In this document: in pieces, positions 44,610-55,000 of the stretch | How positions within the stretch are numbered: the first letter of the stretch is position 1 | How the letters are laid out: every line of letters begins with the position of its first letter | Origin: Leifsonia sp. AK011 | Lineage (GTDB): Bacteria > Actinomycetota > Actinomycetes > Actinomycetales > Microbacteriaceae | Assembly: GCF_013410945.1 (NCBI RefSeq) | Contig: NZ_JACCCH010000001.1 | Span: 2,941,960 to 3,005,959 of the forward strand | Reading direction: 5' to 3' | Length of the DNA: 64,000 nt | Made by a program: the position numbers and the translations under genes | The notes under the pieces: generated by a model | The model's input: only the letters and a program-made list of their open reading frames with translations | What the model was told of the DNA's origin: nothing | Databases searched by the model: none

Positions 44610-47600
44610 CTAGCAGCGCGTCAGTGCGAACACCGATGCGCTGAGCGAGGGCTCACCACCCAGGAGGGTGACGTGCGTCACACCGAGGGCCTCGAGGTCA
44701 TCGAGGACACCACCCGGGACACAGTCGGTGGTAGCAGCGAACACCGGAGCGCCCTCTGCACCAGCCCACGCCGAACCTGCCAGCGCATCCGGGTAGTTAA
44801 GACCCGTCACCAGGAACGCGTGCTCTGCGGTGTCGAACGCGTCAGCGTTGATCGCCCGAGCCGTGTCGTACCGGTTTGCACCGGCCAGACGGACCGCGTC
44901 AGTCACAGCGTCTGCATCCGCGAAGATGCCTGCCGAGACGGTGTCTGCGCCACCCAGGACTCGCGTCTCGGTGACACCGAGGTCGCCGAGCAACGTCACC
45001 GTTGCTGCGTCGAGGTCGGCGAGCTCACCGTTGACGAGGATCACCGGAGCGTCGTAGGCACCAGCAGCACCACCGGCGGCCAGCGCGTCGGGGAACTTCT
45101 TACCCGTCGCGATGTAGGCACGGTCTGCACCGGTCTCACCGAACGCGTACTCAACGAGCATGCGCGAGGTCTCGTACCGGTCGGCACCGGCGACACGGTC
45201 AACCGTGTCGGCCATGCCCTGCAGTTGGGCGAACACTGCTGCGTCCACCGACGGGGTACCACCGACGACCACGATCCGTGCCGGGTCGAGGCGCGTGATC
45301 TCCGCACTCACCACTGCCGGGATGGCAGAGGGCGAGACGAGGAGCAGCGGGCCGCCCTCGAGCGCAGCAGCCGGACCAGCCGACAGTGCGTCAGGGTAGT
45401 TCTCGCCGCTGGCGATGTAGACCACCGGAGCCGTACCGGAGTACGACGCCTCGGAGATCTCCACAGCCGTCTCGTAGCGGTTCGCACCGAAGACACGGTC
45501 AACCGTGACGTCGGTGTTGGTCGCGGGCACATCCACGGTCGCGACGTCGCTGACATTGCCAGCGTTGTCGGTTGCGCGGTAGGAGACGGTCACCAGATCA
45601 GTACCGGCCACCTCGAAGGGTGCCGTGTACGTGGTCCAGGTCGACTCACCCGACAGCTGGTACTCGATGGACGCGACACCAGACTCGGTGTCCTCGGCCG
45701 TCAGAGTAACCGTGCGGCCGGAGACGCTCGCCGTGACCGTCGGGTCGGTGACGTCCTCAGAACCGATCACCGTGAAGTAATCGATCTTCGCCGTCTTACC
45801 CGCCGTGCCGGCCGAAGCCGATCCGAGGGCGTACACGCCGACCTTCGCGTTCGCAGAGAGTGCAGCATCGGTGAAGGTGTTCGTGAAGTCAGTCCACGTC
45901 GCTCCATCGGTGCTGTACGCGGCCGAGAACACGTCGCCAACCTTGGCAATACGCAGGTACGCAATGCCTCCCGTTGCCGTTGCGCTCACGTTGTTCTGCG
46001 GGTTCTGAACGGCCCCAGCGATCTCGTGACGGAACTCGAAGTTCCGCGAAAGAGCGCTGTCGGCTGCGTTGGTCGTCACCACGTCGAACTTCAGGTAGTT
46101 GTCCGCATCGACGTAGACCATGAGACCGGCCTGCTGGTACTGGCGGTCGAAGGCCGAGGTGTCAACCTTGGTCTCGATCGTCCAGTCGCCGGCGGGCTGA
46201 TCCTGCAGGACGACGTTCGGGATGCTTCCACCAGCCGAGTAGATGTCCTCCTGAGTCGTGTCGATCTCGAGGAAACCACCCTGTACGCGGTACTTGGTGG
46301 TGTCCTCGTTCACGACAGTCCAGCGGCAGACGTCGAGCACCGTGCCATCGAACTGGTCGCTCGGCGCAACATCCTCGCACTCGACGATCGCCGGCACCTC
46401 AACGGTGTCAACAGCCGAGACGTTGCCTGCGGCATCCGTTGCCCGCACCTGGATCGTCTGACCCGTGAGGGGCAGAGCGACCGGAGCGGTGTAGGTCGCC
46501 CACGAGACGCCACCGTTGTTCGAGTACTGCACCGACGCGACACCACTGGTGGCGTCAGCCGAAGCAATCTCGAGCGTGCGGTCATTGGCATCCTCGGGGT
46601 CCACCACGAGGGATCCATCGGCGGTCGGAACAGTGGCGTCGATCTTGACCGTCACCGTCTTCTCGCCGGTCGATGCTCCGCCGGCCTCGCTTGCGCGGTA
46701 CTGCACGCTGTACTCACCGTCGTCGGTCAGGACGAGCGGAGTGGTGTACTCCAGCCATCCTTCGCCGAGGTTGTACTCGATGTAGTCCTGCGCCTCGGGG
46801 TCGCCAGCCTCGGTCGCCAGGGTCACCGTGACGGCCTGCTTGAACCAGCCGTTGGTGCCGTCAGCGACGCTCGGGGTGAGCGTTGCATCCACGTCGAACG
46901 AAACTCCGTTCTCCTGAACCTCCCAGTAGTCGAACTTGGCGGTGCGGTTCTCCGTGCCCTGTGCCGCGGTACCGACTGCGAACAGTCCGACCTTGGCACC
47001 AGAAACGGCGGCGTTGGTGAACACGACGGGGGTGCCTGCGTTGACAACCTGAGTCCAGGTCTCTCCGTCTGCACTCCAGTACGCGGTGTACGTGTCGCCG
47101 ATCTTCTCCACGCGCAGCCACGTCGTGGTGCCCATTCCCGTGATGTTCGGGGACGGGGTACCGATGGCGTTGTTGAGCTCGTTGCGGAACTCAACCTGGC
47201 GGGCGGTTGCACTCTGCTGCTCCACGTACAACTTCACGTAGTTGGCATCGTCGAGGTAGACCATGATTCCGCCGGCCTGGTACTGACGGTCGAACGCAGT
47301 GGCGTCGAGCTTGGTCTCAACGACCCAGTCTCCGTCCGGCTGGTCCTGCATCACCAGGTTGGGAATCGGGTTCGCCGTCGCGTTGGCAATGTCTGCCGAC
47401 GTGGTGTCGATCTCGAGGTTGCCTTCCTGTACGCGGTACAGGTTGCCGTTCTCGTTCAGCACGGTCCACTTGCACGGGTCGAGGCGCTCGCCTTCGAACG
47501 TGTCATCCGGGTCCGGCGCCACTGCAGTGTCGTCGGGCGTGATGGTGAACCAGTCGAACTCGGCCGTCACAATGGGCGCACCCTGTGCCTGGGTCGAGGT

Positions 47601-50600
47601 CGAGCCGCTCGAGAAGAGACCCACCTTGAGCGGACCCTCGGTGAGGCCGGCCAGAGTGCGGGTCGCCGCCATCTGGGTCCAGGTCTCGTTGTCGGCCGAG
47701 TAGTAGCCGGTGAGGGTCGTGCCGTCGGAGACGAGTCGCAGGTAGGCGGTGTCCGGGAAGGCCGCGGTCAGGTTGGGCGAGTTGGTCTCCGCCGCCGTTC
47801 CGTTGTCTTCCTTCGCCATCTGGACGACGCGAGTGGCGGCGTTCGGAGTGGCGTCACCCGTGCGAGCCTGCAGCGTCAACTTGATGTAGTTGTCGTCGTT
47901 GGCGTACACGAGCAGACCTGCCTGCTGGTACCCGATGCGTGCCGGGATCGTCACCTTGGTGTCCATGGTCCAGGCGCCCGCGGGGGCATCCTGGAGGACG
48001 AGGTTCGGCGAAACAGGCGTGCTGTTCTGGTACAGGTCACCGATAGCTGCCGGGATCTTCAGCGCGCCATCCGACACAACCAGGTTCTGGTTGGTGCGGA
48101 CGTTGCTGTCCCAGCGGTCGGTGTCGAGCATCGTGTCATCGAACCCGTCGGAACGGCCGAGGAAGCACTGGCCGATCTCCTGCGGGCTGACCTCGATCGA
48201 CTGCTCGAGCTCACGGAATGCACCGTTGGCGTCGGTGATACGCGCGCGGATGACGTAGATGTCAGGCTCCGTGAAGGTGTAGCTCTGCGAAGCAGTGCCC
48301 ACCGCGTAGCCGTCTCCTGCGTCCCACTCGATGGTGACCGGTGCGCCCTCGCCGCCGTCGGGGTCGACGACGTCCGTGAGGTTGGCGGTCACGTTGAGCG
48401 GAGCGACTCCCTCGGTGGGGGTCACCGTCAGCGTTGCGGTCGGTGCCGAGTTGGACTCGACGCCCTCACCGTTGAACTGGTAGTAGTTCACCTTGGCGGT
48501 ACCAGCCGTGTTGACGAAGAAGAGGGTTCCCTCTCCCGTCGGCACGTTGCTGAAGCTCAGCGTCTGGTACTCGTAGGTGGTTGCACTGCCGGTTGCGGTG
48601 TAGTTGAGCGTTCCGATCACGGTCGCCGTCGCGGGGTCCGGGTCTGCACCCGTGCCGAAGCGAGCTTCGATCGTTCCCCCGGCCGCGGAGGCCAGGCGGA
48701 TGTCGACGCTGTCCATGCCGACCATGTTGACCGGGCGGTAGCCCCAGAAGTCGCCGACATCGATGCTCGTGAGGTTGGTTCCTCCGCCGAGCGTGTCCGT
48801 CGTCGTCTCCGTGGCGACACCTGTAGCGGTCGAGTCACCGATCTGGCCAGTCAGGTCGAAGTACTCGGCCTGCATGGTCTTCGGGTTCAGCATGTTCGTC
48901 GCGTACGCCGTCAGCGGGATGCCAGCGGCACCGCCGTCGTCGTTGTACGTGGCGTTGACCACCCAGAACAGGTTCGCCTCAAGGCCGTGGCCTGCGTCGC
49001 GAGCCGTCTGGATCCAACCCTCACAGCCGAACTGCTGGCCGTAGTCGTGGTTGTGGGTGTCGTGACCAAGGGCAGCGAGAACGCTGACATTGTCACAGTC
49101 GACGACGCCATCCGGGTCGTTGACGTTCACCTCGTAGCGGACCTGGTCGCCCCACTCGAAGAATCCACCGTTCTCGGGGAACGTGATCTCGAGCTCGGCG
49201 AGTTCGTTACCGACCACGATGGTGACATTCGCCACCGCCGTGCCGCCTTCCTCATCCGTCACGGTGAGCTGGGCGTTGAACTGCCCGTTCGTCGTGTAGG
49301 TGTGAGTCGGGTTCGCCTCAGTCGACGTCGCTCCGTCACCGAAGTTCCAGGCATACGTCAGGTCGAGACCGAACGGGTGCTGGGAACCAGCGGAGGAGAA
49401 GTTCACCTCGAGGGGAGCGGTCGCTGCGGTGGTGACATCGGCTGCCGCACGAGCGATCGGGGAGATCCGGCCCTTCGTGTAGTCGATGCGGTAGACACCC
49501 GAGTCGCTGTTGTTGCCGTTGAAGCCGGAGCCCCAGTCGACGACATACAGGGCACCATCCGGGCCCCACTCGAAGTCCATCGCACGACGGAACAGACCGT
49601 TGCTGGAACCGTTGTCGAAGATCGCCGGGAGGATCTGGTTGATGTCTACGACCGACGTGCTGTTGGTGCGGTCGAGCTGCACCGAGTACATCGTTCCCTG
49701 GTTCCACTCACCGAGCAGACCCTTGCCGTCCCAGTACTCGGGCCACTTGGTGTCCGAGGCGAGGTTCTCGTCGTAGCGGTAGACGGGACCACCCATGGGT
49801 GCTCCACCGCCGCCACCGATCTCGAGAACAGCCTTGGCGCCGATGCTGGCCGTCGTGTTACCGCTGTTCGGGTAGCTGATCGTCGGCTGGATGACCGGCG
49901 GGAGGTTCGTCATACCCGTGTTGTTCGGGGAGTCGTTGACGAGGGCGTTCGGGTCGAACGCTGCACCGGTCGTGTTGTTCTGGAAGTTGAAGTCCATGTA
50001 GCAACCGTTGTTGTTCGGACCGATGTCACCCTGGCAGTACGGCCATCCGTAGTTACCGGGCTGGGTCAGCAGGTTCCACTCAACTCCACCGCGGGGACCG
50101 CGGGTGGCGCTGTCAGAGCCGGCGTCGGGGCCGTAGTCACCCACGATGATGTGGTTGTTCGCCGGGTCCAGTCCGATACGGAACGGGTTGCGGAAGCCCA
50201 TCGCGTAGATCTCGGGACGCGTCAGCGGCGTTCCGGGAGCGAAGAGGTTGCCATCCGGGATCGTGTAGGTACCATCCGGCTCCGGGTGGATACGGAGGAT
50301 CTTTCCACGAAGGTCGTTGGTGTTACCCGACGTACGCTGCGCGTCGAAGTCCTGACGGCCCGAGCGCTCGTCGATGGGCGAGTAGCCGCTCGACTCGAAC
50401 GGGTCGGTGTTGTCACCCACGGCCAGGATCAGGTTGCCGTCGGTGTCGAACACCATGTCGCCACCCATGTGGCAGCAACGGTTGCGCTGGGTCGTGATCT
50501 TCAGGACCGAGACCTCAGAGCTCAGGCTCGCGGTCTGGGTTCCGAAGTCGTAGGTGAAACGACCGATGCGGTTGTGCGGACCATCCGAACCAACGTCCGA

Positions 50601-51689
50601 CGGGGCGTAGTACAGGTAGATCCAACCGTTGTTCTCGAAGTCGGGGTCAACAACCACTCCGAGGAACCCATCCTCGTTGGCCTGGGTCACGGGCAGGGTC
50701 ACGACGGTCGTCGTGACGTTCGTGGCCGGGTCGATCTGGCGCAGGCGTCCATCACGCTCTGCGTAGAAGACCGTGCCATCAGGCGCAATGTCCATCGCCA
50801 TCGGGTTCGCGGTGTTGTCGTCCAGCGTCACGAAGTCATAGCTGGCACTCTGGCTCGCGGCACAGCCCGAGGGCACAGCGCCGGCAGCGATCTTGATACC
50901 ACCAAGGATGTGGTTCACGAACGCCGGCTCAGAGTACGACGCGTTGGTGTGACCCAGCGCGGTGTACCACGAACGAAGCGAGGTTCCCGCGATCTCACGG
51001 TCCTGGCACCATGCCACCGGGTGATCGGCACCCATCGCGCCGGAACCTGGTGCGTACGACTTCTCGTCGAGCGACAGCAGCACATGCATGTCGGAGCGCT
51101 TGAAGGTAGCAGCGGTGAAGTTGTACCACTCATCGAGGCGGGTCCAGGTGTCGCTCGTCAGGTGCTTGGTCGACTCGTTGGTCGCATCCTCCACCTTGAT
51201 CGTTGCGGTCTGGTTGGCGGGGTGGTTGTTGAAGTCCGCTCCCACGAGCGTCTCCTTGTACCAGGTCCATGCGTCTTCGGTGTCGGACGCCGAGTGGAGA
51301 CCGGCGTAACCGCCGCCACCCTCGATGTACGCCTGGAACGCGGCCTCCTCGGTCGAGTTCAGGACATCGCCCGTGGTCGAGTTCCAAATCACAGCGTCGT
51401 ACTGTGCGAGGTTCTCTTCCGTGAAGACACCCGTCGAGGTGGCCGCGACGTCGACTGCGAAGTTGTTCGCGATACCCAGGTTCTGGATCGTCGTCGTTGC
51501 GGTCCCGATCTCCGGGTGAACGAAACCGGCGGTTTCGTTGAAGACCAGGACCTTAAAGTCCGGGTCTGCCGCGTTCGCAGCGGTAGCAACCCCAAATACT
51601 GGGGCCATCACCCCCGCGATCATGGCAAAAGTCGCGAGAATCGCGACCCACAGGGACCTGCCCCGTGTTAGGTGGACTGCATTGTTCAC
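44610..51689 (-). CDS. Giant secreted ThuA / PQQ sugar dehydrogenase protein with cell-wall-binding repeats (copy 1)
   Basis: A 2359-residue multidomain exoprotein. From the GTG (AAGGAG upstream) the order is: signal peptide to about 41 (ATAANAA); ThuA-like domain (about 45-270, FNETAGFVHPEIG, GYAGLHSASDTE); PQQ-type glucose/sorbosone dehydrogenase beta-propeller (about 281-735, MAMDIAPDGTVFYAERDGRL, RNRCCHMGGDM, AMGFRNPFRIGLDP); PKD (740-830); an Ig-like segment; CBM6-like region (936-1076); PKD (1080-1167); three concanavalin-like modules (about 1173-1381, 1395-1595, 1773-1976); OmpL47-type Ig modules between and after them; and three CWB2 cell-wall-binding repeats (2058-2359). It should be anchored to the wall and oxidise a sugar or glycan. 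Catalysis is inferred from family membership. Confidence 0.9.
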   Translation of the reverse strand: MNNAVHLTRGRSLWVAILATFAMIAGVMAPVFGVATAANAADPDFKVLVFNETAGFVHPEIGTATTTIQNLGIANNFAVDVAATSTGVFTEENLAQYDAVIWNSTTGDVLNSTEEAAFQAYIEGGGGYAGLHSASDTEDAWTWYKETLVGADFNNHPANQTATIKVEDATNESTKHLTSDTWTRLDEWYNFTAATFKRSDMHVLLSLDEKSYAPGSGAMGADHPVAWCQDREIAGTSLRSWYTALGHTNASYSEPAFVNHILGGIKIAAGAVPSGCAASQSASYDFVTLDDNTANPMAMDIAPDGTVFYAERDGRLRQIDPATNVTTTVVTLPVTQANEDGFLGVVVDPDFENNGWIYLYYAPSDVGSDGPHNRIGRFTYDFGTQTASLSSEVSVLKITTQRNRCCHMGGDMVFDTDGNLILAVGDNTDPFESSGYSPIDERSGRQDFDAQRTSGNTNDLRGKILRIHPEPDGTYTIPDGNLFAPGTPLTRPEIYAMGFRNPFRIGLDPANNHIIVGDYGPDAGSDSATRGPRGGVEWNLLTQPGNYGWPYCQGDIGPNNNGCYMDFNFQNNTTGAAFDPNALVNDSPNNTGMTNLPPVIQPTISYPNSGNTTASIGAKAVLEIGGGGGAPMGGPVYRYDENLASDTKWPEYWDGKGLLGEWNQGTMYSVQLDRTNSTSVVDINQILPAIFDNGSSNGLFRRAMDFEWGPDGALYVVDWGSGFNGNNSDSGVYRIDYTKGRISPIARAAADVTTAATAPLEVNFSSAGSQHPFGLDLTYAWNFGDGATSTEANPTHTYTTNGQFNAQLTVTDEEGGTAVANVTIVVGNELAELEITFPENGGFFEWGDQVRYEVNVNDPDGVVDCDNVSVLAALGHDTHNHDYGQQFGCEGWIQTARDAGHGLEANLFWVVNATYNDDGGAAGIPLTAYATNMLNPKTMQAEYFDLTGQIGDSTATGVATETTTDTLGGGTNLTSIDVGDFWGYRPVNMVGMDSVDIRLASAAGGTIEARFGTGADPDPATATVIGTLNYTATGSATTYEYQTLSFSNVPTGEGTLFFVNTAGTAKVNYYQFNGEGVESNSAPTATLTVTPTEGVAPLNVTANLTDVVDPDGGEGAPVTIEWDAGDGYAVGTASQSYTFTEPDIYVIRARITDANGAFRELEQSIEVSPQEIGQCFLGRSDGFDDTMLDTDRWDSNVRTNQNLVVSDGALKIPAAIGDLYQNSTPVSPNLVLQDAPAGAWTMDTKVTIPARIGYQQAGLLVYANDDNYIKLTLQARTGDATPNAATRVVQMAKEDNGTAAETNSPNLTAAFPDTAYLRLVSDGTTLTGYYSADNETWTQMAATRTLAGLTEGPLKVGLFSSGSTSTQAQGAPIVTAEFDWFTITPDDTAVAPDPDDTFEGERLDPCKWTVLNENGNLYRVQEGNLEIDTTSADIANATANPIPNLVMQDQPDGDWVVETKLDATAFDRQYQAGGIMVYLDDANYVKLYVEQQSATARQVEFRNELNNAIGTPSPNITGMGTTTWLRVEKIGDTYTAYWSADGETWTQVVNAGTPVVFTNAAVSGAKVGLFAVGTAAQGTENRTAKFDYWEVQENGVSFDVDATLTPSVADGTNGWFKQAVTVTLATEAGDPEAQDYIEYNLGEGWLEYTTPLVLTDDGEYSVQYRASEAGGASTGEKTVTVKIDATVPTADGSLVVDPEDANDRTLEIASADATSGVASVQYSNNGGVSWATYTAPVALPLTGQTIQVRATDAAGNVSAVDTVEVPAIVECEDVAPSDQFDGTVLDVCRWTVVNEDTTKYRVQGGFLEIDTTQEDIYSAGGSIPNVVLQDQPAGDWTIETKVDTSAFDRQYQQAGLMVYVDADNYLKFDVVTTNAADSALSRNFEFRHEIAGAVQNPQNNVSATATGGIAYLRIAKVGDVFSAAYSTDGATWTDFTNTFTDAALSANAKVGVYALGSASAGTAGKTAKIDYFTVIGSEDVTDPTVTASVSGRTVTLTAEDTESGVASIEYQLSGESTWTTYTAPFEVAGTDLVTVSYRATDNAGNVSDVATVDVPATNTDVTVDRVFGANRYETAVEISEASYSGTAPVVYIASGENYPDALSAGPAAALEGGPLLLVSPSAIPAVVSAEITRLDPARIVVVGGTPSVDAAVFAQLQGMADTVDRVAGADRYETSRMLVEYAFGETGADRAYIATGKKFPDALAAGGAAGAYDAPVILVNGELADLDAATVTLLGDLGVTETRVLGGADTVSAGIFADADAVTDAVRLAGANRYDTARAINADAFDTAEHAFLVTGLNYPDALAGSAWAGAEGAPVFAATTDCVPGGVLDDLEALGVTHVTLLGGEPSLSASVFALTRC

Positions 51690-51968
51690 CGTGGCTCCTT
51701 GCTGATGTGATGGAAGGTCGATCACCAGGGAGCAAAAGACGGTCCCCGGTGACCGATAGTTGCTCGCGACGCTACGTGATCAAATGTTGCGTGTCAAGAT
51801 AAATGCCGGATTCACGTCACCTAAATAGGGGACACGCTCCCGGAATGAAAGTATTTCGGGAGCCAAAATGGCCGACAAATCCCCGGTCACGCCGCGTTTT
51901 TGTAAATCTTCCGTACCAACAAATTCGGTGGCCTGGTGATGGCGGCGTTTTAACCCCACAAAATGCGG
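51690..51968. promoter_or_regulatory. Leader and promoter region of giant gene 1
   Basis: Minus-strand -35 TTGACA (51792-51797) and -10 TAGCGT (51769-51774) are 17 bp apart; the transcript would start near 51762 and give a leader of about 73 nt. The -35 and 12 bases after it (CGCAACATTT and neighbours) are identical upstream of giant gene 2. The part 51800-51968 shows no gene. Confidence 0.75.
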
Positions 51969-52026
51969 ATGGCCGCCGCGGTGTCGGCCGGTGCTGGGCA
52001 CCTGCCGACGGCCGCGACGGCCATCT
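51969..52026 (-). terminator. Long 3' hairpin of giant gene 2
   Basis: Same structure as 44529-44586: long imperfect stem with an inner GGTGC-TGG-GCACC hairpin, starting 24 bp after the stop of giant gene 2. It also separates that gene from the promoter of giant gene 1. Confidence 0.8.
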
Positions 52027-52049
52027 GCGTTAGGGGTTAGATGATCTCC

Positions 52050-55000
52050 TTAGCAGCGAGTCAGTGCGAACACCGATGCGCTGAGCGAGGGCTCACCACC
52101 CAGGAGGGTGACGTGCGTCACGCCGAGGTCCTCGAGGTCATCGAGAACTCCGCCGGGGACACAGTTGGTGGTAGCAGCGAACACCGGAGCGCCCTCTGCA
52201 CCAGCCCACGCCGAACCTGCCAGCGCGTCCGGGTAGTTAAGACCCGTCACCAGGAAGGCGTGCTCTGCCGTGTCGAACGCGTCGGCGTTGATAGCCCGAG
52301 CGGTCTGGTAGCGGTCGGAGCCAGCCAGGCGAACAGCGTTCGTCACTGCATCCACATCATCGAAGATGCCTGCCGAGACGGTGTCTGCGCCACCGAGCAC
52401 TCGCGCGTCGGTGACACCGAGGTCGCCGAGCAACGTCACCGTTGCCGCGTCGAGATCGGTTGCAGCACCGTTCACGAGGATCACCGGAGCATCCTTCGAT
52501 CCAGCAGCACCACCGGCAGCCAGCGCGTCGGGGAACTTGAGTCCCGTCGACACGTAGGCGTAGGCGGAACCGTCTTCACCGAATGCGTAGTCAACCAGCA
52601 GACGAGAGGTCTCGTAGCGGTCGGCTCCGGCGACACGGTCGACGGTGTCGGCCATGCCCTGCAGCTGGGTGAACACCGCGGCGTTCACCGACGGGATACC
52701 ACCAACGACGACGATCCGTGCGGGATCGAGTCGTGCGAGCTCCGTCGCCACAACACCGGGGATGGAATCCGGGGTGATGAGCAGCAGCGGGCCGCCCTCG
52801 TGCGCAGCAGCCGGACCAGCCGAGAGTGCGTCGGGGTAGTTGTTTCCGTTGGCGATGTAGACCACCGGAGCCGTACCGGGGTACGACTTCTTGGAGATCT
52901 CGACCGCAGTCTCGAAGCGCGAGGCTCCGAACACGCGATCCACCGTGACGTCGCCCGGGTCGACCTCGTCGGCCGGCACGTCCACGGTCGCGACGTCGCT
53001 GACGTTGCCAGCGTTGTCGGTTGCGCGGTACGAGACGGTCACCAGACCGGTACCAGGAACCGCGAACGGTGCCGTGTACGTGGTCCAGGTCGACTCACCA
53101 GACAGCTGGTACTCGACGGAGGCGACACCGGAGCCGGTGTCCTCAGCCGTCAGAGTGACCGTGCGGCCGGAGACGCTGGCCGTGACCGTCGGGTCGGTGA
53201 CGTCAGGAACGATCACGTTGAAGTAATCGAACTTGGCCGTCTTGCCCGCGGTACCGGTGGACGTCGAGCCGAGCGCGTACACGCCGACCTTCGCGTTCGA
53301 TGCCAGTGCTGCACTCGTGAACGTGTTCGTGAACGGGGTCCACGTGGTTCCGTCGGTGCTCCACGAAGCGGTGAACACGTTGCCGGTCTTGGCGATGCGC
53401 AGGTACGCAATGCCTCCCGTTGCCGTCGCGCTCACGTTGTTCTGCGGGTTCTGCACAGCGGCCGCGACCTCGTGACGGAACTCGAAGTTCCGCGCGATCG
53501 TGCTGCCAGCAGCGTTCGTAGTAACAACGTCGAACTTCATGTAGTTGTCGCCGTCGACGTAGACGACCAGACCTGCGTTCTGGTACTGGCGGTCGAAGGC
53601 CGAGGTGTCAACCTTGGTCTCGATCGTCCAGTCACCGGCCGGCTGGTCCTGCAGAATCACGTTCGGGATGGTCGTCCCGGTCGTGTAGATATCTGCCTGC
53701 GTCGTGTCGATCTCGAGGCTGCCACCCTGTACGCGGTACTTGGTGGTGTCCTCGTTCGTGACAGTCCAACGGCAAGCGTCAAGCGCCGTGCCATCGAACG
53801 GGTCGTTCAGCGCAACTGCACCGCACTCGACGATCGCCGGCACCTCAACGGTGTCAACAGCCGAGACGTTGCCCGCGGCATCCGTCGAACGCACCTGGAT
53901 CGTCTGACCCGTGAGGGGCAGCGAAACCGGAGCGGTGTAGGTCGCCCACGAGACACCACCGTTGTTCGAGTACTGCACCGACGCGACACCACTGGTGGCG
54001 TCAGCCGAAGCAATCTCGAGCGTACGGACGTTCGGGTCGGACGAGCTCACCACGAGCGAACCATCAACCGTCGGCACGGTCTTGTCGACCTTGACCGTCA
54101 GTGTCTGGGCCGTGGTAGGCGTTCCCGATCCTTCGGTCACCCGGTAGTTCACCGCAGTGGTTCCCTCAGTGGTGATGGCGAACGGAGCCGTGTAGGTCGT
54201 CCATGCCCCACCGTTGAGGTTGTACTCGATGAGCTTCGTGCCGGAGCCGCCGCCGGTGGAAGCAAGCGTCACGTTGACGTTCTGCTTGAACCATCCGTTG
54301 GTGCCGTCAGCAGTTGCCGGGGCGGTGGTCGCGTTCACGGCAAGCGCCGCAGCCGTGGTCACCCTGAAGTAGTCGAACTTCGCCGTCTTGCCTTCGGTCG
54401 TCGTCTGGGTGGAACCCAGCGTGAAGACACCCATCTTCGCGTTAGCCGCGAGATCGGCACTCGTGAAGGTGTTGGTGAAGTTCGTCCACGTCGTGCCGTT
54501 CGCACTGTACGAAGCGGTGAACACGTTGCCAACCTTGGCCAGACGCAGGTACGCAATTCCACCGGTAGAGGTGGCGTTCACGTTGTTCTGCGGGTTCTGG
54601 ACGGTGCCAGCCACCTCGTGACGGAACTCGTAGTTCCGCGCGATCGTGCTGCCAGCCTGGTTGGTGGTGACGATGTCCCACTTCATGTAGTTCTCGGCAT
54701 CGGTGTACAGGATCAGACCCGCGTTCTGGTAACGGCGGTCGAAGGAGGAGGTGTCAACCTTGGTCTCCATCGTCCAGTCGCCAGCGGGCTGGTTCTGCAG
54801 GATCACGTTCGGGATGCTTCCACCCGTTCCGTAGATGTCCGCAACCGTGGTGTCGAGCTCGAGGTTGCCGTTCTGCACGCGGTACAGGTTGGCGTTCTCG
54901 TTCACGATGCTCCAGCGGCACGCGTCCAGCTTGTTGCCATCGAACTCGTCACTCGGTGCCGGCGGCAGGGCCGTGGCATCCGGGGTGATCGAGAAGAAGT

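Noticed and set aside
44592..51671. A plus-strand open frame of 2359 codons exactly opposite giant gene 1 (and a 1407-codon one at 52041-56264 opposite giant gene 2)
   Set aside because: They are antisense shadows. The sense genes avoid TTA, CTA and TCA codons, as high-GC genomes do, so the complementary frame has no stops. The translations are Arg/Val/Asp-rich without any domain, while the minus strand shows signal peptides and clear domains.
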